Position numbers and translations under genes: made by a program. The notes under the pieces were generated by a model that saw nothing but the letters and a program-made list of their open reading frames with translations, searched no databases and had not been told where the DNA came from. Positions 17,308 to 26,994 of a stretch of DNA of 64,000 nucleotides are shown one piece after another (within the stretch, counting starts at the first letter, position 1; each line of letters begins with the position of its first letter). The DNA is from an uncultured Bacteroidales bacterium. GTDB lineage: Bacteria > Bacteroidota > Bacteroidia > Bacteroidales > UBA932. The stretch spans positions 186,001 through 250,000 of the forward strand of contig CAKUTA010000002.1 in NCBI GenBank assembly GCA_934691625.1, written 5' to 3'.

Positions 17308-17913
17308 ATGGCAAGATATACTGGACCAAGTACTAAAATCGCCCGCAAATTCGGCGAGCCGATCTATGGAGCTGATAAGGATTTCGAGAAGAGAAACTAT
17401 CCTCCGGGACAGCACGGCGCCGCAAGAAAGCGTGCCAGAAAGTCTACCGACTACGGTAATCAGCTGAAAGAGAAGCAGAAAGTAAAATATATGTACGGTG
17501 TCCTCGAAAGACAGTTCCGTAACACATACGAGAAAGCCTGCCGCATGGAAGGACAGAAAGGTGAGAACCTTCTCTTCCTCCTCGAGTCCAGACTTGACAA
17601 TATCGTATATCGTCTCGGGATCGCTCCTACAAGGGCAGCAGCAAGACAGATTGTGCGTCATTGCCACATTACCCTTAACGGTGCTGTCTGCAATGTTCCG
17701 TCTGCACAGGTGAAGGCTGGAGACGTAATCGCAGTAAGAGAGAGATCAAAGAGCCTCGAGGTTATCCAGAACAGCGTAGCTTCCGCAAAGAAGTACTCAT
17801 GGCTGGAGTTTGACCCTAAGGCGCTTACAGGCAAGTTCCTTAATGTTCCTGCTAGAACAGAGATTCCTGAGAACATCAACGAGCAGCTTATCGTCGACCT
17901 CTACTCTAAGTAA
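17308..17913 (+). CDS. rpsD: 30S ribosomal protein S4
   Basis: Primary 16S rRNA binder and fidelity protein; translational repressor of the alpha operon in E. coli. 201 residues. The S4 RNA-binding fold is seen at about 95-160 ([33 protein letters not shown]). The N-terminus lacks the four-Cys zinc cluster found in some S4 proteins. Confidence 0.98.
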   Translation: MARYTGPSTKIARKFGEPIYGADKDFEKRNYPPGQHGAARKRARKSTDYGNQLKEKQKVKYMYGVLERQFRNTYEKACRMEGQKGENLLFLLESRLDNIVYRLGIAPTRAAARQIVRHCHITLNGAVCNVPSAQVKAGDVIAVRERSKSLEVIQNSVASAKKYSWLEFDPKALTGKFLNVPARTEIPENINEQLIVDLYSK

Positions 17914-17939
17914 TAAATTAACACCCAAAAAGAATTAAT

Positions 17940-18950
17940 ATGGCAATCTTAGCATTTCAGAAACCAGATAAGGTGATAATGCTCGAAGGAACAGACACAG
18001 TCGGCCGTTTCGAGTTCAGGCCTCTTGAGCCTGGCTATGGCCAGACCATCGGTAATGCTCTTCGCCGCATCCTGTTGTCTTCTCTGGAGGGTTTTGCTAT
18101 CAGCTCGATTAAGATTTCGGGAGTGAACGACGAGTTCGATACCATCCCGGGAGTGATCGAGGGTATGCAGGACATCATCCTGAACCTCAAGCAGGTCAGA
18201 TTGAAGAGGATGGTCGAGTCTGTAGACTCTGAGGTAGCAAATATCACAATTAGCGGTAAACAGGAGTTTACTGCAGAGGATATCTCCAAGGGATTGTCTT
18301 CTTTCAAGGTGCTCAATCCTGAGCTGCATATCTGCACTCTCGAACCTTCTGTGAAACTTGAGGTTTCCATCACCATCACCAAAGGCCGTGGATTCGTTCC
18401 TGCAGAGGAGGAAAGGGATGAAAATACTCCTATCGGAACCATTCCGGTAGATGCTATCTACACCCCTATCCGCAAGGTGAACTGGACAGTGGAGAACTGG
18501 CGTGTCGAGCAGAAGACTGACTACGAGAAGCTGAACCTGGAGATTGTAACTGACGGTTCCATTTCTCCTAATGCCGCTCTTCAGGACGCTGCAAACATCC
18601 TGATCTACCATTTCAAGCTCTTTACGGATGACAAGAAGCTCGCTCTTGAGAGCGCAGCCGTTCCTGATTCCAAGGAACTTGACGAGGAGTCTCTCCGCAT
18701 GAGACATCTTCTTCTCAACAAGCTTTCCGATCTCGGTCTCTCAGTCAGGGCATACAACTGTCTCAAGGCTGCTGAAATCGACACTCTCGCCGACCTTGTA
18801 TCATACTCAAGGCCAGAGCTGATGAAGTTCCGCAACTTCGGACGCAAGTCGCTCAATGAGATTGATCAGATGCTTGACAAGATGAAGCTCACATTCGGAA
18901 TGGATGTTACCAAGTACAATATTGAACCTAAGAAAAAGAATAACGCGTAA
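17940..18950 (+). CDS. rpoA: RNA polymerase alpha subunit
   Basis: Assembles RNA polymerase and contacts upstream promoter DNA and activators. The N-terminal dimerisation domain (1-235; [36 protein letters not shown]) is joined by a linker to a C-terminal DNA-binding domain (about 255-320; [31 protein letters not shown]). 336 residues. Two bases separate it from rplQ. Confidence 0.99.
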   Translation: MAILAFQKPDKVIMLEGTDTVGRFEFRPLEPGYGQTIGNALRRILLSSLEGFAISSIKISGVNDEFDTIPGVIEGMQDIILNLKQVRLKRMVESVDSEVANITISGKQEFTAEDISKGLSSFKVLNPELHICTLEPSVKLEVSITITKGRGFVPAEEERDENTPIGTIPVDAIYTPIRKVNWTVENWRVEQKTDYEKLNLEIVTDGSISPNAALQDAANILIYHFKLFTDDKKLALESAAVPDSKELDEESLRMRHLLLNKLSDLGLSVRAYNCLKAAEIDTLADLVSYSRPELMKFRNFGRKSLNEIDQMLDKMKLTFGMDVTKYNIEPKKKNNA

Positions 18951-18952
18951 TC

Positions 18953-19444
18953 ATGAGGCATAATAAAGCAATCAATCATCTTGGTCGCAAGAGTGGTCAC
19001 CGTAAAGCTCTTCTTGCCAACATGGCTAACTCTCTTATTCTCCATAAGAGAATCACAACCACAGTTGCAAAGGCTAAGGCTCTCAAGCCATATCTTGAGC
19101 CGCTCGTAACCAAGTCAAAGGACGATTCAACACACTCACGTCGTATCGTCTTCAGTTATCTCAAGGACAAGACTGCTGTTGCAGAGCTTTTCCGTACTAT
19201 TGCCCCTAAGATTGCTGACCGTCCGGGCGGATACCTCCGTGTCCTCCACACCGGCTTCAGACAGGGTGATGGCGCTGAGATGGCTCTCATCGAGTTTGTT
19301 GACTTCAACGAGGCTGCTATTTCTTCAGAGGCTTCCAAGAAAGAGGCTAAGAAGACAACACGCCGTAGCCGTGCGAAGAAGGCTGAGGCTGTTCCGGCAG
19401 CAGAAGCACCGGCAGCAGAGGCTGAGACTCCAAAAGCTGAATAG
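18953..19444 (+). CDS. rplQ: 50S ribosomal protein L17 with C-terminal extension
   Basis: Tunnel-exit protein. The conserved part (residues 1-120) opens [20 protein letters not shown] and includes [21 protein letters not shown] tail of about 40 residues made mostly of Ala, Glu, Lys and Pro follows, bringing it to 163 residues; such tails are seen in other Bacteroidota L17 proteins. Last gene of the block. Confidence 0.98.
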   Translation: MRHNKAINHLGRKSGHRKALLANMANSLILHKRITTTVAKAKALKPYLEPLVTKSKDDSTHSRRIVFSYLKDKTAVAELFRTIAPKIADRPGGYLRVLHTGFRQGDGAEMALIEFVDFNEAAISSEASKKEAKKTTRRSRAKKAEAVPAAEAPAAEAETPKAE

Positions 19445-19472
19445 TCAATCCAGATTCAGAACTTACATAGAA

Positions 19473-19507
19473 GGCACTGGCGATGAAACCCGCCGGTGTC
19501 TTTTTTT
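19473..19507 (+). terminator. Intrinsic terminator of the ribosomal block
   Basis: GGCACTGGCG pairs with CGCCGGTGTC (10 bp including G-U) and is followed at once by seven T. Confidence 0.88.
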
Positions 19508-19559
19508 CGTTTTCGACCAACTTCTTTCCTTGGACTGTATGTTTATTCAAAAAAAATTC

Positions 19560-19567
19560 TAACTTTG
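19560..19567 (+). promoter_or_regulatory. -7 element of hppA
   Basis: TAACTTTG, an exact match, followed by C. Predicts a leader of about 79 bases before the ATG at 19652. Confidence 0.6.
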
Positions 19568-19651
19568 CGATAAACGAAAGCTTGCACTTACGAAACGAAA
19601 TATAATAACGTTTCATAGTATTTCGGTTTATAAATTATAAAACCATTGTTT

Positions 19652-21838
19652 ATGGAGTCACTATTCTACATTGTTCCAGTGGCGGCTTTGGCGGCATTGT
19701 TTTTCGCCTGGCTGTTTTTTCATCAGATGATGAAGGAAAGTGAAGGAACGCTAACCATGAAAGAGATTGCTCAATACGTACGAGACGGTGCAATGGCCTA
19801 CCTTAAGCAGCAGTACAAGGTCGTCACAATCGTGTTCATTGTCCTGGCTGTATTCTTCTCCATTCTTGCTTATGGCTTCCATATCCAGAATCCCTGGGTG
19901 CCGTTTGCTTTCCTGACAGGAGGATTTTTCTCCGGGCTTGCCGGATTTATCGGCATGAAGACCGCCACGTATGCGTCTTCCCGTACAGCCAATGCTGTGT
20001 CGCGTTCATTGAACGCTGGACTTAAGCTGGCTTTCCGTTCCGGAGCCGTCATGGGCCTTACAGTGGTCGGCCTCGGCCTGCTCGACATATCCGTCTGGTA
20101 TTTTGTCCTGAAATGCTTTGTCGGTGAACCTGATTCCTCGCAGACCCTGGTCACTATCACGACCACAATGCTGACGTTCGGCATGGGAGCTTCCACACAG
20201 GCGCTCTTTGCCAGAGTAGGAGGCGGAATATATACCAAGGCTGCTGATGTCGGGGCTGATATCGTAGGCAAGGTGGAAGCAGATATCCCGGAAGACGACC
20301 CGAGGAATCCTGCGACAATCGCGGATAATGTCGGCGACAATGTAGGTGATGTGGCTGGAATGGGCGCTGACCTTTACGAGTCATACTGCGGGGCGATTCT
20401 CGCGACAATGGCGCTTGGAGCATCAGCATTCTTCGGAGACATTGACGGACAGACACGTGCCGTGCTTGCCCCGATGTGCATTGCCTCTGTCGGAGTCATA
20501 CTTTCCGTCATAGGGATATTTGCGGTGCGCACGAAAGAAGGGGCAGGGCTTCAGGGCCTTCTCGCCTCGCTCAACCGTGGTACGAATCTCAGTGCAGGCC
20601 TTATCGCCGTGGTTACATTCGGAATATTCTATATGCTGGGATTTGACAACTGGTGGCAGCTGTCATTGTCAGTGGTATTCGGCCTTGCGTCAGGCGTTAT
20701 CATAGGGAAGGCCACTGAATACTATACCTCCCATTCGTATAGACCTACGCAGAAGCTTGCTGAAAGTTCCATGACAGGTTCCGCGACAGTCATAATAGGC
20801 GGCATGGGGCTTGGCATGATCTCGACCGCCATCCCGGTAGTCACCATCGCTGCGGCTATTCTTCTTTCGTATCTCTGTGCCACAGGGTTCTCGTTCGATC
20901 CATCATTGATCGGCAACGGACTGTACGGTATCAGCATCGCGGCCGTGGGCATGCTTTCAACATTGGGCATCACTCTCGCGACCGACGCCTACGGGCCTAT
21001 AGCTGACAATGCGGGAGGCAATGCGCAGATGAGCGGACTTGATCCGGAAGTGCGCAGAAAGACGGATATCCTTGATGCTCTGGGCAATACGACGGCGGCG
21101 ACAGGCAAGGGCTTCGCGATCGGTTCGGCTGCATTGACTGCGCTTGCACTTCTGGCCTCATACATCGAGGAGATAAAGATAGGCCTGGTGCATATCGGAA
21201 AGACGACAATCGAAGTGGGTGGCCAGATGGTGGATGCAGCGTCCGCATCTATTCCGCAGATTGTCGAATATTATCAGGTGAATCTGATGAATCCGAAGGT
21301 GCTTGTGGGCGTATTCATCGGTGCCATGATGGCATTCCTGTTCTGTGGTCTTACCATGAATGCCGTTGGAAGGGCTGCCCAGAAGATGGTTACGGAGGTG
21401 CGCCGCCAGTTCAAGGAAATGAAGGGGATACTGGAGGGAAAGCAGCGCCCTGACTATGCCCGCTGTGTGGAGATCTCCACTCTGGGGGCGCAGCATGAGA
21501 TGGTGCTACCTTCTGTAATCGCTATAATTGTCCCTGTTGCTACGGGCCTGTGCCTTGGTGCGGCAGGTGTCATGGGACTTCTTGTAGGCGGCCTCGGGGC
21601 CGGTTTTGTGCTGGCTATATTCCTCGCCAATTCGGGCGGGGCGTGGGACAATGCCAAGAAATATGTCGAGGATGGACATTTCGGTGGAAAAAACTCTGAC
21701 TGTCACAAGGCGACGATTGTCGGTGACACTGTAGGAGATCCGTTCAAGGATACATCAGGACCTTCTTTGAATATCCTGATCAAGCTTATGAGCATGGTCT
21801 CCATTGTCATGGCAGGACTCACCGTGATGATCGGGTAG
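19652..21838 (+). CDS. hppA: Membrane-bound, ion-pumping pyrophosphatase
   Basis: Couples hydrolysis of cytosolic pyrophosphate to ion export across the inner membrane. About 728 residues and 16 hydrophobic helices. The pyrophosphate/Mg site is intact: GADIVGKVEADIPEDDPRNP, DNVGDNVGDVAGMGADLYES, and GDTVGDPFKDTSGPSLNILI near the end. The segment GNTTAATGKGFAIGSAALT has Ala where potassium-independent enzymes have Lys, which by family rules marks a K+-dependent enzyme; such enzymes may pump H+, Na+ or both, and Na+/H+ dual pumps are known in Bacteroides. The ion is not decided here. The ATG at 19652 is preferred over a TTG six bases upstream. It is monocistronic between a promoter and a hairpin. 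Confidence 0.96.
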   Translation: MESLFYIVPVAALAALFFAWLFFHQMMKESEGTLTMKEIAQYVRDGAMAYLKQQYKVVTIVFIVLAVFFSILAYGFHIQNPWVPFAFLTGGFFSGLAGFIGMKTATYASSRTANAVSRSLNAGLKLAFRSGAVMGLTVVGLGLLDISVWYFVLKCFVGEPDSSQTLVTITTTMLTFGMGASTQALFARVGGGIYTKAADVGADIVGKVEADIPEDDPRNPATIADNVGDNVGDVAGMGADLYESYCGAILATMALGASAFFGDIDGQTRAVLAPMCIASVGVILSVIGIFAVRTKEGAGLQGLLASLNRGTNLSAGLIAVVTFGIFYMLGFDNWWQLSLSVVFGLASGVIIGKATEYYTSHSYRPTQKLAESSMTGSATVIIGGMGLGMISTAIPVVTIAAAILLSYLCATGFSFDPSLIGNGLYGISIAAVGMLSTLGITLATDAYGPIADNAGGNAQMSGLDPEVRRKTDILDALGNTTAATGKGFAIGSAALTALALLASYIEEIKIGLVHIGKTTIEVGGQMVDAASASIPQIVEYYQVNLMNPKVLVGVFIGAMMAFLFCGLTMNAVGRAAQKMVTEVRRQFKEMKGILEGKQRPDYARCVEISTLGAQHEMVLPSVIAIIVPVATGLCLGAAGVMGLLVGGLGAGFVLAIFLANSGGAWDNAKKYVEDGHFGGKNSDCHKATIVGDTVGDPFKDTSGPSLNILIKLMSMVSIVMAGLTVMIG

Positions 21839-21867
21839 AATCCGTTTTGTAATAATTGGTTTTCCTT

Positions 21868-21900
21868 CGGGCGTCATGCGGTTCGTATGGCGCCCGGTTT
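21868..21900 (+). terminator. Terminator-like hairpin after hppA
   Basis: CGGGCGTCATGCG and CGTATGGCGCCCG enclose GTT (13-bp arms with a single internal mismatch), followed by a short T-run. The remaining bases to 22062 hold only the AT-rich upstream region of the next gene. Confidence 0.7.
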
Positions 21901-22062
21901 CATAATGAAGTGACAAGATTTTCATTTCCTCCATTCTGCTGGACCTCCCGGGCAGCTTATAAATCGGCAGTGAATGCTTAAAAATATTTGATAATATTAA
22001 AAAATAACGTTAAATTGCGCTATAAATTATTTTGCAATCGTTTTAAAAAGAGGGCATTCAGT

Positions 22063-23100
22063 ATGAAGAGAATCACTATTCGAGATGTGGCTCGTGAAGC
22101 GAAAGTGTCAGTCACGCTTGTATCATTTGTGATGAACGCAAAAAGAGATAAAGACGGAAATCTCGATTGTCCTGTAAACGCCGAGACCGCGAAGCGTGTC
22201 CTGCAGGTCGCCCAGAAATTAGGTTATAGAAGAAATTTTGCGGCTGCATCATTGAGAAGCGGCCGCTCCAATTCAATTGCAGTCATTCCTAATGACATAT
22301 CCAACAAGTTCTTTGCCGGTATCTCCAGATGTATCGAGGATAAGGCCAAGAACTATGGCTATACTGTTCTCTTCGCAAGTTCAGATGAGAGTGCGGAGAG
22401 GCTTGAAGGCGTGATGGACGCGGTTCTTGCACATAATATTGACGGTGTCATTGTCGCACCTTGCGCCGGTGGCGAGGCTGCCATCCGCAAGGCTACGGAC
22501 GCAGGCGTTCCTGTAGTTCTCCTTGACCGGGATATCGTCGGCCTTGATAATGTGGGCAAGGTCCTTCTGGATGATGTCGAGGCCGGAAAGATGGCTACCG
22601 AGCTTTTCATCAGCCACGGCTACAAGAAGATAGAGATGATTTCCTATTCGCTGGGAATCTCCAGCCTGGAGGAGAGGGAGTCAGGATACCGTCAGGCAAT
22701 GATGGACAACGACCTTTATGACAATGCCTCTGTACATTATACCTCATACGCGAAGGCATCGGAAGATGTCCCTGCAATCATCAAGGACGCCTTGTCAAGG
22801 GGAGTTGAAGCATTGTTCCTGCCGACATACTCGCTTTCAGCGCTTGTGCTTATGACGATGCGCGACATGAATCTGAAGACTCCTGATGATCTCGCGGTGA
22901 TAGGATTCGATGTCAGCGATATCTATCAGCTGTACTCCACATCAGTTACCCATATCGTCCAGCCTCTTAAGCAGCTTGGGGAAAAGTCTGTCGATGTGCT
23001 TATCAACATGATTCAGGGCAAGGCTCCGGAGAATGTCATTCTCAAGCCGGAGATGATAGAGGGCAGATCCACAGATCCGAAGAAAAATAACTACCAATAA
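22063..23100 (+). CDS. LacI-family transcriptional regulator
   Basis: Cytoplasmic DNA-binding repressor/activator. The LacI helix-turn-helix occupies residues 1-50 (MKRITIRDVAREAKVSVTLV, with the hinge-helix part ASLRSGRSN near 75), followed by a periplasmic-binding-protein-like sensor domain (VIVAPCAGGEAAI, VVLLDRDIVGLDNVG, DLAVIGFDVSDIYQL). 345 residues. The ATG at 22063 gives the canonical N-terminus; longer in-frame starts add an unrelated AT-rich leader. No sugar-use gene is adjacent, so its effector and targets cannot be inferred; it stands alone between two terminators. Confidence 0.9.
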   Translation: MKRITIRDVAREAKVSVTLVSFVMNAKRDKDGNLDCPVNAETAKRVLQVAQKLGYRRNFAAASLRSGRSNSIAVIPNDISNKFFAGISRCIEDKAKNYGYTVLFASSDESAERLEGVMDAVLAHNIDGVIVAPCAGGEAAIRKATDAGVPVVLLDRDIVGLDNVGKVLLDDVEAGKMATELFISHGYKKIEMISYSLGISSLEERESGYRQAMMDNDLYDNASVHYTSYAKASEDVPAIIKDALSRGVEALFLPTYSLSALVLMTMRDMNLKTPDDLAVIGFDVSDIYQLYSTSVTHIVQPLKQLGEKSVDVLINMIQGKAPENVILKPEMIEGRSTDPKKNNYQ

Positions 23101-23114
23101 TATTTTCACATAGG

Positions 23115-23147
23115 AAACCCCGGTCTGATTCGTTCAGGCCGGGGTTT
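23115..23147. terminator. Bidirectional terminator between the lacI-type and mlaF-type genes
   Basis: AAACCCCGG and CCGGGGTTT form perfect outer arms, with a further CTGA/TCAG inner pairing. It separates two convergent genes. Confidence 0.88.
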
Positions 23148-23170
23148 ATCTGTATAATGTCTTCCGGGAT

Positions 23171-23929
23171 CTAATGCTTCTGTGGACGTATTATGTTTCT
23201 GGCCAGTGTATTGGAACACAGGAAATCTGTCAGCGGCTTGCAGTCTGAAGACAGGATTGAATGTCTGTCTCCCTCCCATAGGATGGTGCCTTTATGGAGG
23301 AACCCGATGTTGTCCCCGATTTCCAGTATGGAATTCATGTCATGAGTGTTCATGATGGTGGTGATACCCAGCTCCTTGGTCAGGGAACTTATCAGCTGGT
23401 CAATGACGATGGACGTTTCCGGGTCGAGACCTGAGTTCGGTTCGTCGCAGAAAAGATATTCAGGGTTCAATGCTATGGCACGTGCAATTCCCACGCGCTT
23501 CTGCATTCCTCCGGACAGTTCATCCGGGTACTTGTCCTCCGAGTCTTTCACATTGACCTTGTCCAGAAGGTATCTTGCACGCTCCTTCTTCTCGGCCTCG
23601 CTCCAGCTGGTCAGGAAATCCATCGGGAACATGATGTTTCCGAGCACGGTCCTGAAGTCGAAGAGGGCGCTTCCCTGAAAGAGGACGCCGATCTTTTGGT
23701 GCAGAGCCTTCTTTTCCTGTGCTGACATCCTGGTGAATTCCTCATTGCCATACCATATCTCGCCCGAATCAGGCTCGGTTAGCCCGATGAGCATGTTCAG
23801 CAGCACTGTCTTGCCGGAGCCGCTTGCCCCTATCAGCATATTGCATTCTCCCGGACGGAAAGACATTGAGATGTCCTTCAGCACCTGCTTCCCGTCGAAA
23901 CTTTTCTGGAGATTCTTTACTGTAATCAT
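23171..23929 (-). CDS. mlaF: MlaF-type ABC transporter ATPase
   Basis: ATPase of an Mla-type phospholipid transporter that moves lipid between the membranes. 252 residues with Walker A GASGSGKT (about 35-42), Q-loop FQGSALFD, signature LSGGMQKR, Walker B EYLFCDEP and the switch His in NTHD. The LFDFRTVLGN context is typical of the MlaF subgroup. It lies downstream of the permease gene, 30 bases away. The MCE substrate-binding protein (MlaD) that usually completes the set is not encoded here. Confidence 0.87.
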   Translation of the reverse strand: MITVKNLQKSFDGKQVLKDISMSFRPGECNMLIGASGSGKTVLLNMLIGLTEPDSGEIWYGNEEFTRMSAQEKKALHQKIGVLFQGSALFDFRTVLGNIMFPMDFLTSWSEAEKKERARYLLDKVNVKDSEDKYPDELSGGMQKRVGIARAIALNPEYLFCDEPNSGLDPETSIVIDQLISSLTKELGITTIMNTHDMNSILEIGDNIGFLHKGTILWEGDRHSILSSDCKPLTDFLCSNTLARNIIRPQKH

Positions 23930-23959
23930 ATCTGGACGTTGTTTCGGATTGCCGCGCTT

Positions 23960-24706
23960 CTAGTAGAGAAGAAGCTGGGTTATTATGAGGTCGGACATCA
24001 GAATCAGGATGCTGGCGGCGACGATTGCCTTCGTGCTGGATCTTCCAACTCCAAGCGAGCCGTCCTTGGCATTGTATCCGTGATATGCCGCCACCGAGGA
24101 GATGATGAAGCAGAATATTGCCGTCTTGAAGCAGCTGTACACCATATAGAAGCCGTTGAAGGCATATCTGATACCGGTGAAATACTTGGCGATGGGAATT
24201 ATGCCTGTAGCCCAGGTGATCAGCGCACCTCCTGCGAGTCCTGTGACGAAGCTGAAGAGCGTAAGTATCGGGCTGAGGAGGGTGGCGGCGAGAATCTTCG
24301 GCCTTGCCACGAATGATGCACTGTTGATACCCATCATGTCGATGGCGTCAAGCTGCTGCGTGATCCGCATGCTGCCTATTTCGGAGGCGATGCTGGAGCC
24401 CATCTTGCCTGCCAGTATCAATGCCACCATCGTGGAGCTGAACTCCAGGATCATGCTTTCCCTGACCATGTATCCGATGAGCATTCTGTCCAGGAACGGG
24501 TTCTCCATGTTGGATGCGGTCTGTATCACGAGTACTCCTCCCATGAACAGCGATATCACCCCGACTATGACAATGGAGGACATCACGAGACGGTCGGTCT
24601 CTATTATGAACTGTTTTCTGAGCATGCTGCGTCTTTCCGGCTTGCGGAATGCCTGCCTCAGGAACATCGAGTAGCTGCCTATTGACCTGAAAATATTGGC
24701 TTTCAT
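23960..24706 (-). CDS. mlaE: MlaE-type ABC transporter permease
   Basis: Inner-membrane permease of the MCE/Mla lipid transport family. 248 residues with five to six hydrophobic helices and the family segments ILAGKMGSSIASEIGSMRIT and EQLDAI-like QLDAIDMMGIN after the second helix; then GSLGVGRSSTKAIVAASI near the end. First gene of a two-gene operon with the ATPase. No clear promoter box was found upstream (24707-24800). Confidence 0.88.
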   Translation of the reverse strand: MKANIFRSIGSYSMFLRQAFRKPERRSMLRKQFIIETDRLVMSSIVIVGVISLFMGGVLVIQTASNMENPFLDRMLIGYMVRESMILEFSSTMVALILAGKMGSSIASEIGSMRITQQLDAIDMMGINSASFVARPKILAATLLSPILTLFSFVTGLAGGALITWATGIIPIAKYFTGIRYAFNGFYMVYSCFKTAIFCFIISSVAAYHGYNAKDGSLGVGRSSTKAIVAASILILMSDLIITQLLLY

Positions 24707-24875
24707 ATTATTCTGCTGTATGTAACCGTGAATCGCCAGCGTCCTGGCGGGCCGGTGTTTCTGGCGCCGAAGTTAAGAAATTTTCCCCACACGGAGGAAT
24801 TTTCCGCCACATATATAAGATTTTTAACCTGTCCTGACACTGTTTTCAGCGACATTGGACGAAAAAATCTGAACT

Positions 24876-26483
24876 ATGCTTATCAATATCTATTGCGCGA
24901 AATGCGTTGGAATACAGGCGGTACCTGTGACGGTGGAAGTGGATATAAACTCCGGTATAGGAATTCATCTGGTGGGACTTGCTGACGCGGCTGTCAAGGA
25001 AAGCCTTCTGCGGACTATGACGGCCCTTCAGTCTATGGGGTTCCGCATCCCTGGCCGTAAGATTGTCATTAACCTGGCGCCTGCCGATATGCGCAAGAAC
25101 GGAAGCGGGTATGATCTGCCTATTGCCCTGGGTATCATCGCTGCTTCGGGGCAATGCGAGCTTCCTGCGCTTGACAGGTATGTGATTATGGGGGAGCTTG
25201 GGTTGGATGCCTCGGTCCGTGCTATACCTGGTGCTCTTCCCATTGCGGAATATGCTGCCTCATCCGGTTTCGACGGATGTATATTGCCGATGGAGTCTGC
25301 CATGGAGGCAGCAGAACTGGAAGGAATACATATCTATGGGGTGAAGACCATCTCCGATGTGCTGAAAATTCTGGAGGCGAAAGAGAATGTAGCTGAACTG
25401 CTTGTTTCCGGACACGTTTTTACGGTATCTGGACAGCCCCAAGGGCGCCAGTCGCGGGACTATATGGATTTTTCGGACATTGTCGGGCAGGAGGGTGCAA
25501 AACGTGGACTTGAAATAGCTGCCGCAGGGGGCCATAATGTAATAATGATCGGCCCGCCAGGCTCGGGAAAGACATCGCTTGCGAAGGCTATGATAGGCAT
25601 AATACCTCCTATGGATACTGCAGAATCCATAGAGACCAGCAAGATATACTCTGTCTCCGGGCTGCGTGCCTCTGCATTCGGGCTTATGAAGGAGCGCCCT
25701 TTCCGTGCTCCGCACTACAGCGCGTCGATGGCAGCGATAATCGGTGGCGGAAACGGGGAAAATATCCTGCCAGGTGAGGTGTCGCTTGCTGAAAACGGGA
25801 TCCTGTTCCTGGATGAGTTCGCGCAGATGCCGCGCAGCATAACAGAAGCTTTGCGTGGCCCCATTGAGGATCGCAGGGTCGTGATTTCACGGCTGCGGTC
25901 CAAGGTCGAGTTCCCTGCGTCCTTCATGCTTGTAGCTGCATCCAATCCGTGTCCGTGCGGCTATTATGGTGTAAAGGGGCGTTGCTCCTGTACGCCGGCG
26001 CAGCGTCAGTCCTATATGTCCAGGCTGTCAGGGCCGATAATGGACCGCATCGACATCCAGCTGACGATTAGGCCCGTGCCTCCGGAAAGTATGGTACAGC
26101 GTCAGAAGGCAGTGCGACCCGGTGCGGCAGGCTCCTCGACGGGTGTGCCGAAGAGCCTGGAGGGAAATGCGCCGGAGACAAGTGCGGAAATCGCAGCCCG
26201 TGTGCTCACCGCCAGAAAGATCCAGGAGTCAAGATTTGCGGGACTGGGAGTCCATGTTAATGCCGAGATGTCAGGTGACATGCTGACCAGGTTCTGCCCG
26301 TTGTCGGATGAGTGTGCTGAAATTATGGAGCGCATGTCCACGCAGCTCAGTCTGTCTGCCCGTGCCTTCTCTCGGGTGCTGAAGCTTTCACGCACGATAG
26401 CCGACCTGGAGAACGGCCCCATTCAGCCGCGTCATATCCTCGAGGCATTCAGCTACCGCTTCCTGGACCGCCTCGCCAGATGA
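24876..26483 (+). CDS. comM: ComM/YifB-family Mg-chelatase-like AAA+ ATPase
   Basis: Hexameric AAA+ protein. ComM in Vibrio is a branch-migration helicase that helps integrate transformed DNA; the role in Bacteroidota is unproven. Domains: an N-terminal ChlI-like (Lon-protease-fold) domain 1-170 (VEVDINSGIGIHLVGLADAA), AAA+ domain with Walker A GPPGSGKTS and Walker B ILFLDEFAQ, a CxC-bearing loop NPCPCGYYGVKGRCSC, and the C-terminal Mg-chelatase domain. 535 residues, slightly longer than typical because of a linker rich in Pro, Gly and Ser around 395-430. ATG at 24876. Confidence 0.9.
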   Translation: MLINIYCAKCVGIQAVPVTVEVDINSGIGIHLVGLADAAVKESLLRTMTALQSMGFRIPGRKIVINLAPADMRKNGSGYDLPIALGIIAASGQCELPALDRYVIMGELGLDASVRAIPGALPIAEYAASSGFDGCILPMESAMEAAELEGIHIYGVKTISDVLKILEAKENVAELLVSGHVFTVSGQPQGRQSRDYMDFSDIVGQEGAKRGLEIAAAGGHNVIMIGPPGSGKTSLAKAMIGIIPPMDTAESIETSKIYSVSGLRASAFGLMKERPFRAPHYSASMAAIIGGGNGENILPGEVSLAENGILFLDEFAQMPRSITEALRGPIEDRRVVISRLRSKVEFPASFMLVAASNPCPCGYYGVKGRCSCTPAQRQSYMSRLSGPIMDRIDIQLTIRPVPPESMVQRQKAVRPGAAGSSTGVPKSLEGNAPETSAEIAARVLTARKIQESRFAGLGVHVNAEMSGDMLTRFCPLSDECAEIMERMSTQLSLSARAFSRVLKLSRTIADLENGPIQPRHILEAFSYRFLDRLAR

Positions 26484-26590
26484 TATTCATGTTCAATGCT
26501 GATCAGGTATTAAGCTGCTAATGTACAATTGGCCGATGTTGATTTTATTTTATTGTAAATCAACTATGTAAATGCAAAATTCAACAAAAC

Positions 26591-26812
26591 ATAACGGACT
26601 TATGCACTTCAGGCTTGCACCAGATAAGGTGGGCAAGCATAAAAGCAGATATCTTCGGTTAATTAATTAAATATCAGCATGTTAATATTTTTCAAAATCG
26701 TCATATATGCTATTTTGAAAAATGATAAATGATTGTAAATTAACGAATTGAGAAGCAGCACTGAGAGCTGCAAGTCTAAAGTGTATAGTTTCGAAACATA
26801 AAATGATGACAT
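26591..26812. repeat. Left copy of a direct repeat bordering the metal-uptake region
   Basis: About 220 bases that align with 33452-33666. The best part (26591-26749) shares long identical runs such as TTATGCACTTCAGGCTTGC and ATCGTCATATATGCTATTTT. A long hairpin lies inside: TTAATATTTTTCAAAAT against ATTTTGAAAAATGATAA with a 13-base loop (26682-26728). The right copy ends directly before a lipoprotein start codon, so this left copy looks like a duplicated leader that has lost its gene. No coding sequence was seen in the whole 26484-27006 gap. Confidence 0.8.
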
Positions 26813-26827
26813 TCTAAATATGTCACT

Positions 26828-26994
26828 TTAGAAGCTGTTTTGAAATGATTGTTTGAAAGTTTTATAGGAAAAAACTTCAGGTTCGAGCGGGGATTCGTGG
26901 AAGATAGCGGTGCCTATCTGACCTGAAAACTCGGGAAGAAGATGAAGGCAGTTTACCTCAAACAATTTTTCAATTATTTCAAAACAACTTCTAA
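26828..26994. mobile_element. MITE-like element, copy A (complete)
   Basis: 167 bases with terminal inverted repeats: the left end TTAGAAGCTGTTTTGAAAT matches the right end read in reverse, TTAGAAGTTGTTTTGAAAT, and pairing continues to about 21 of 23 bases. Inside is a nested hairpin: TTCAGGT/ACCTGAA outer arms and AGATAG/CTATCT inner arms around CGGTGC. No open frame. Related copies lie at 55865-55981 and 59931-60090. It ends 12 bases from the stop codon of the Fur-family gene. Confidence 0.75.

Noticed and set aside
24728..24985. 85-codon + frame before comM
   Set aside because: Overlaps the comM start out of frame, lacks a promoter or plausible protein character.
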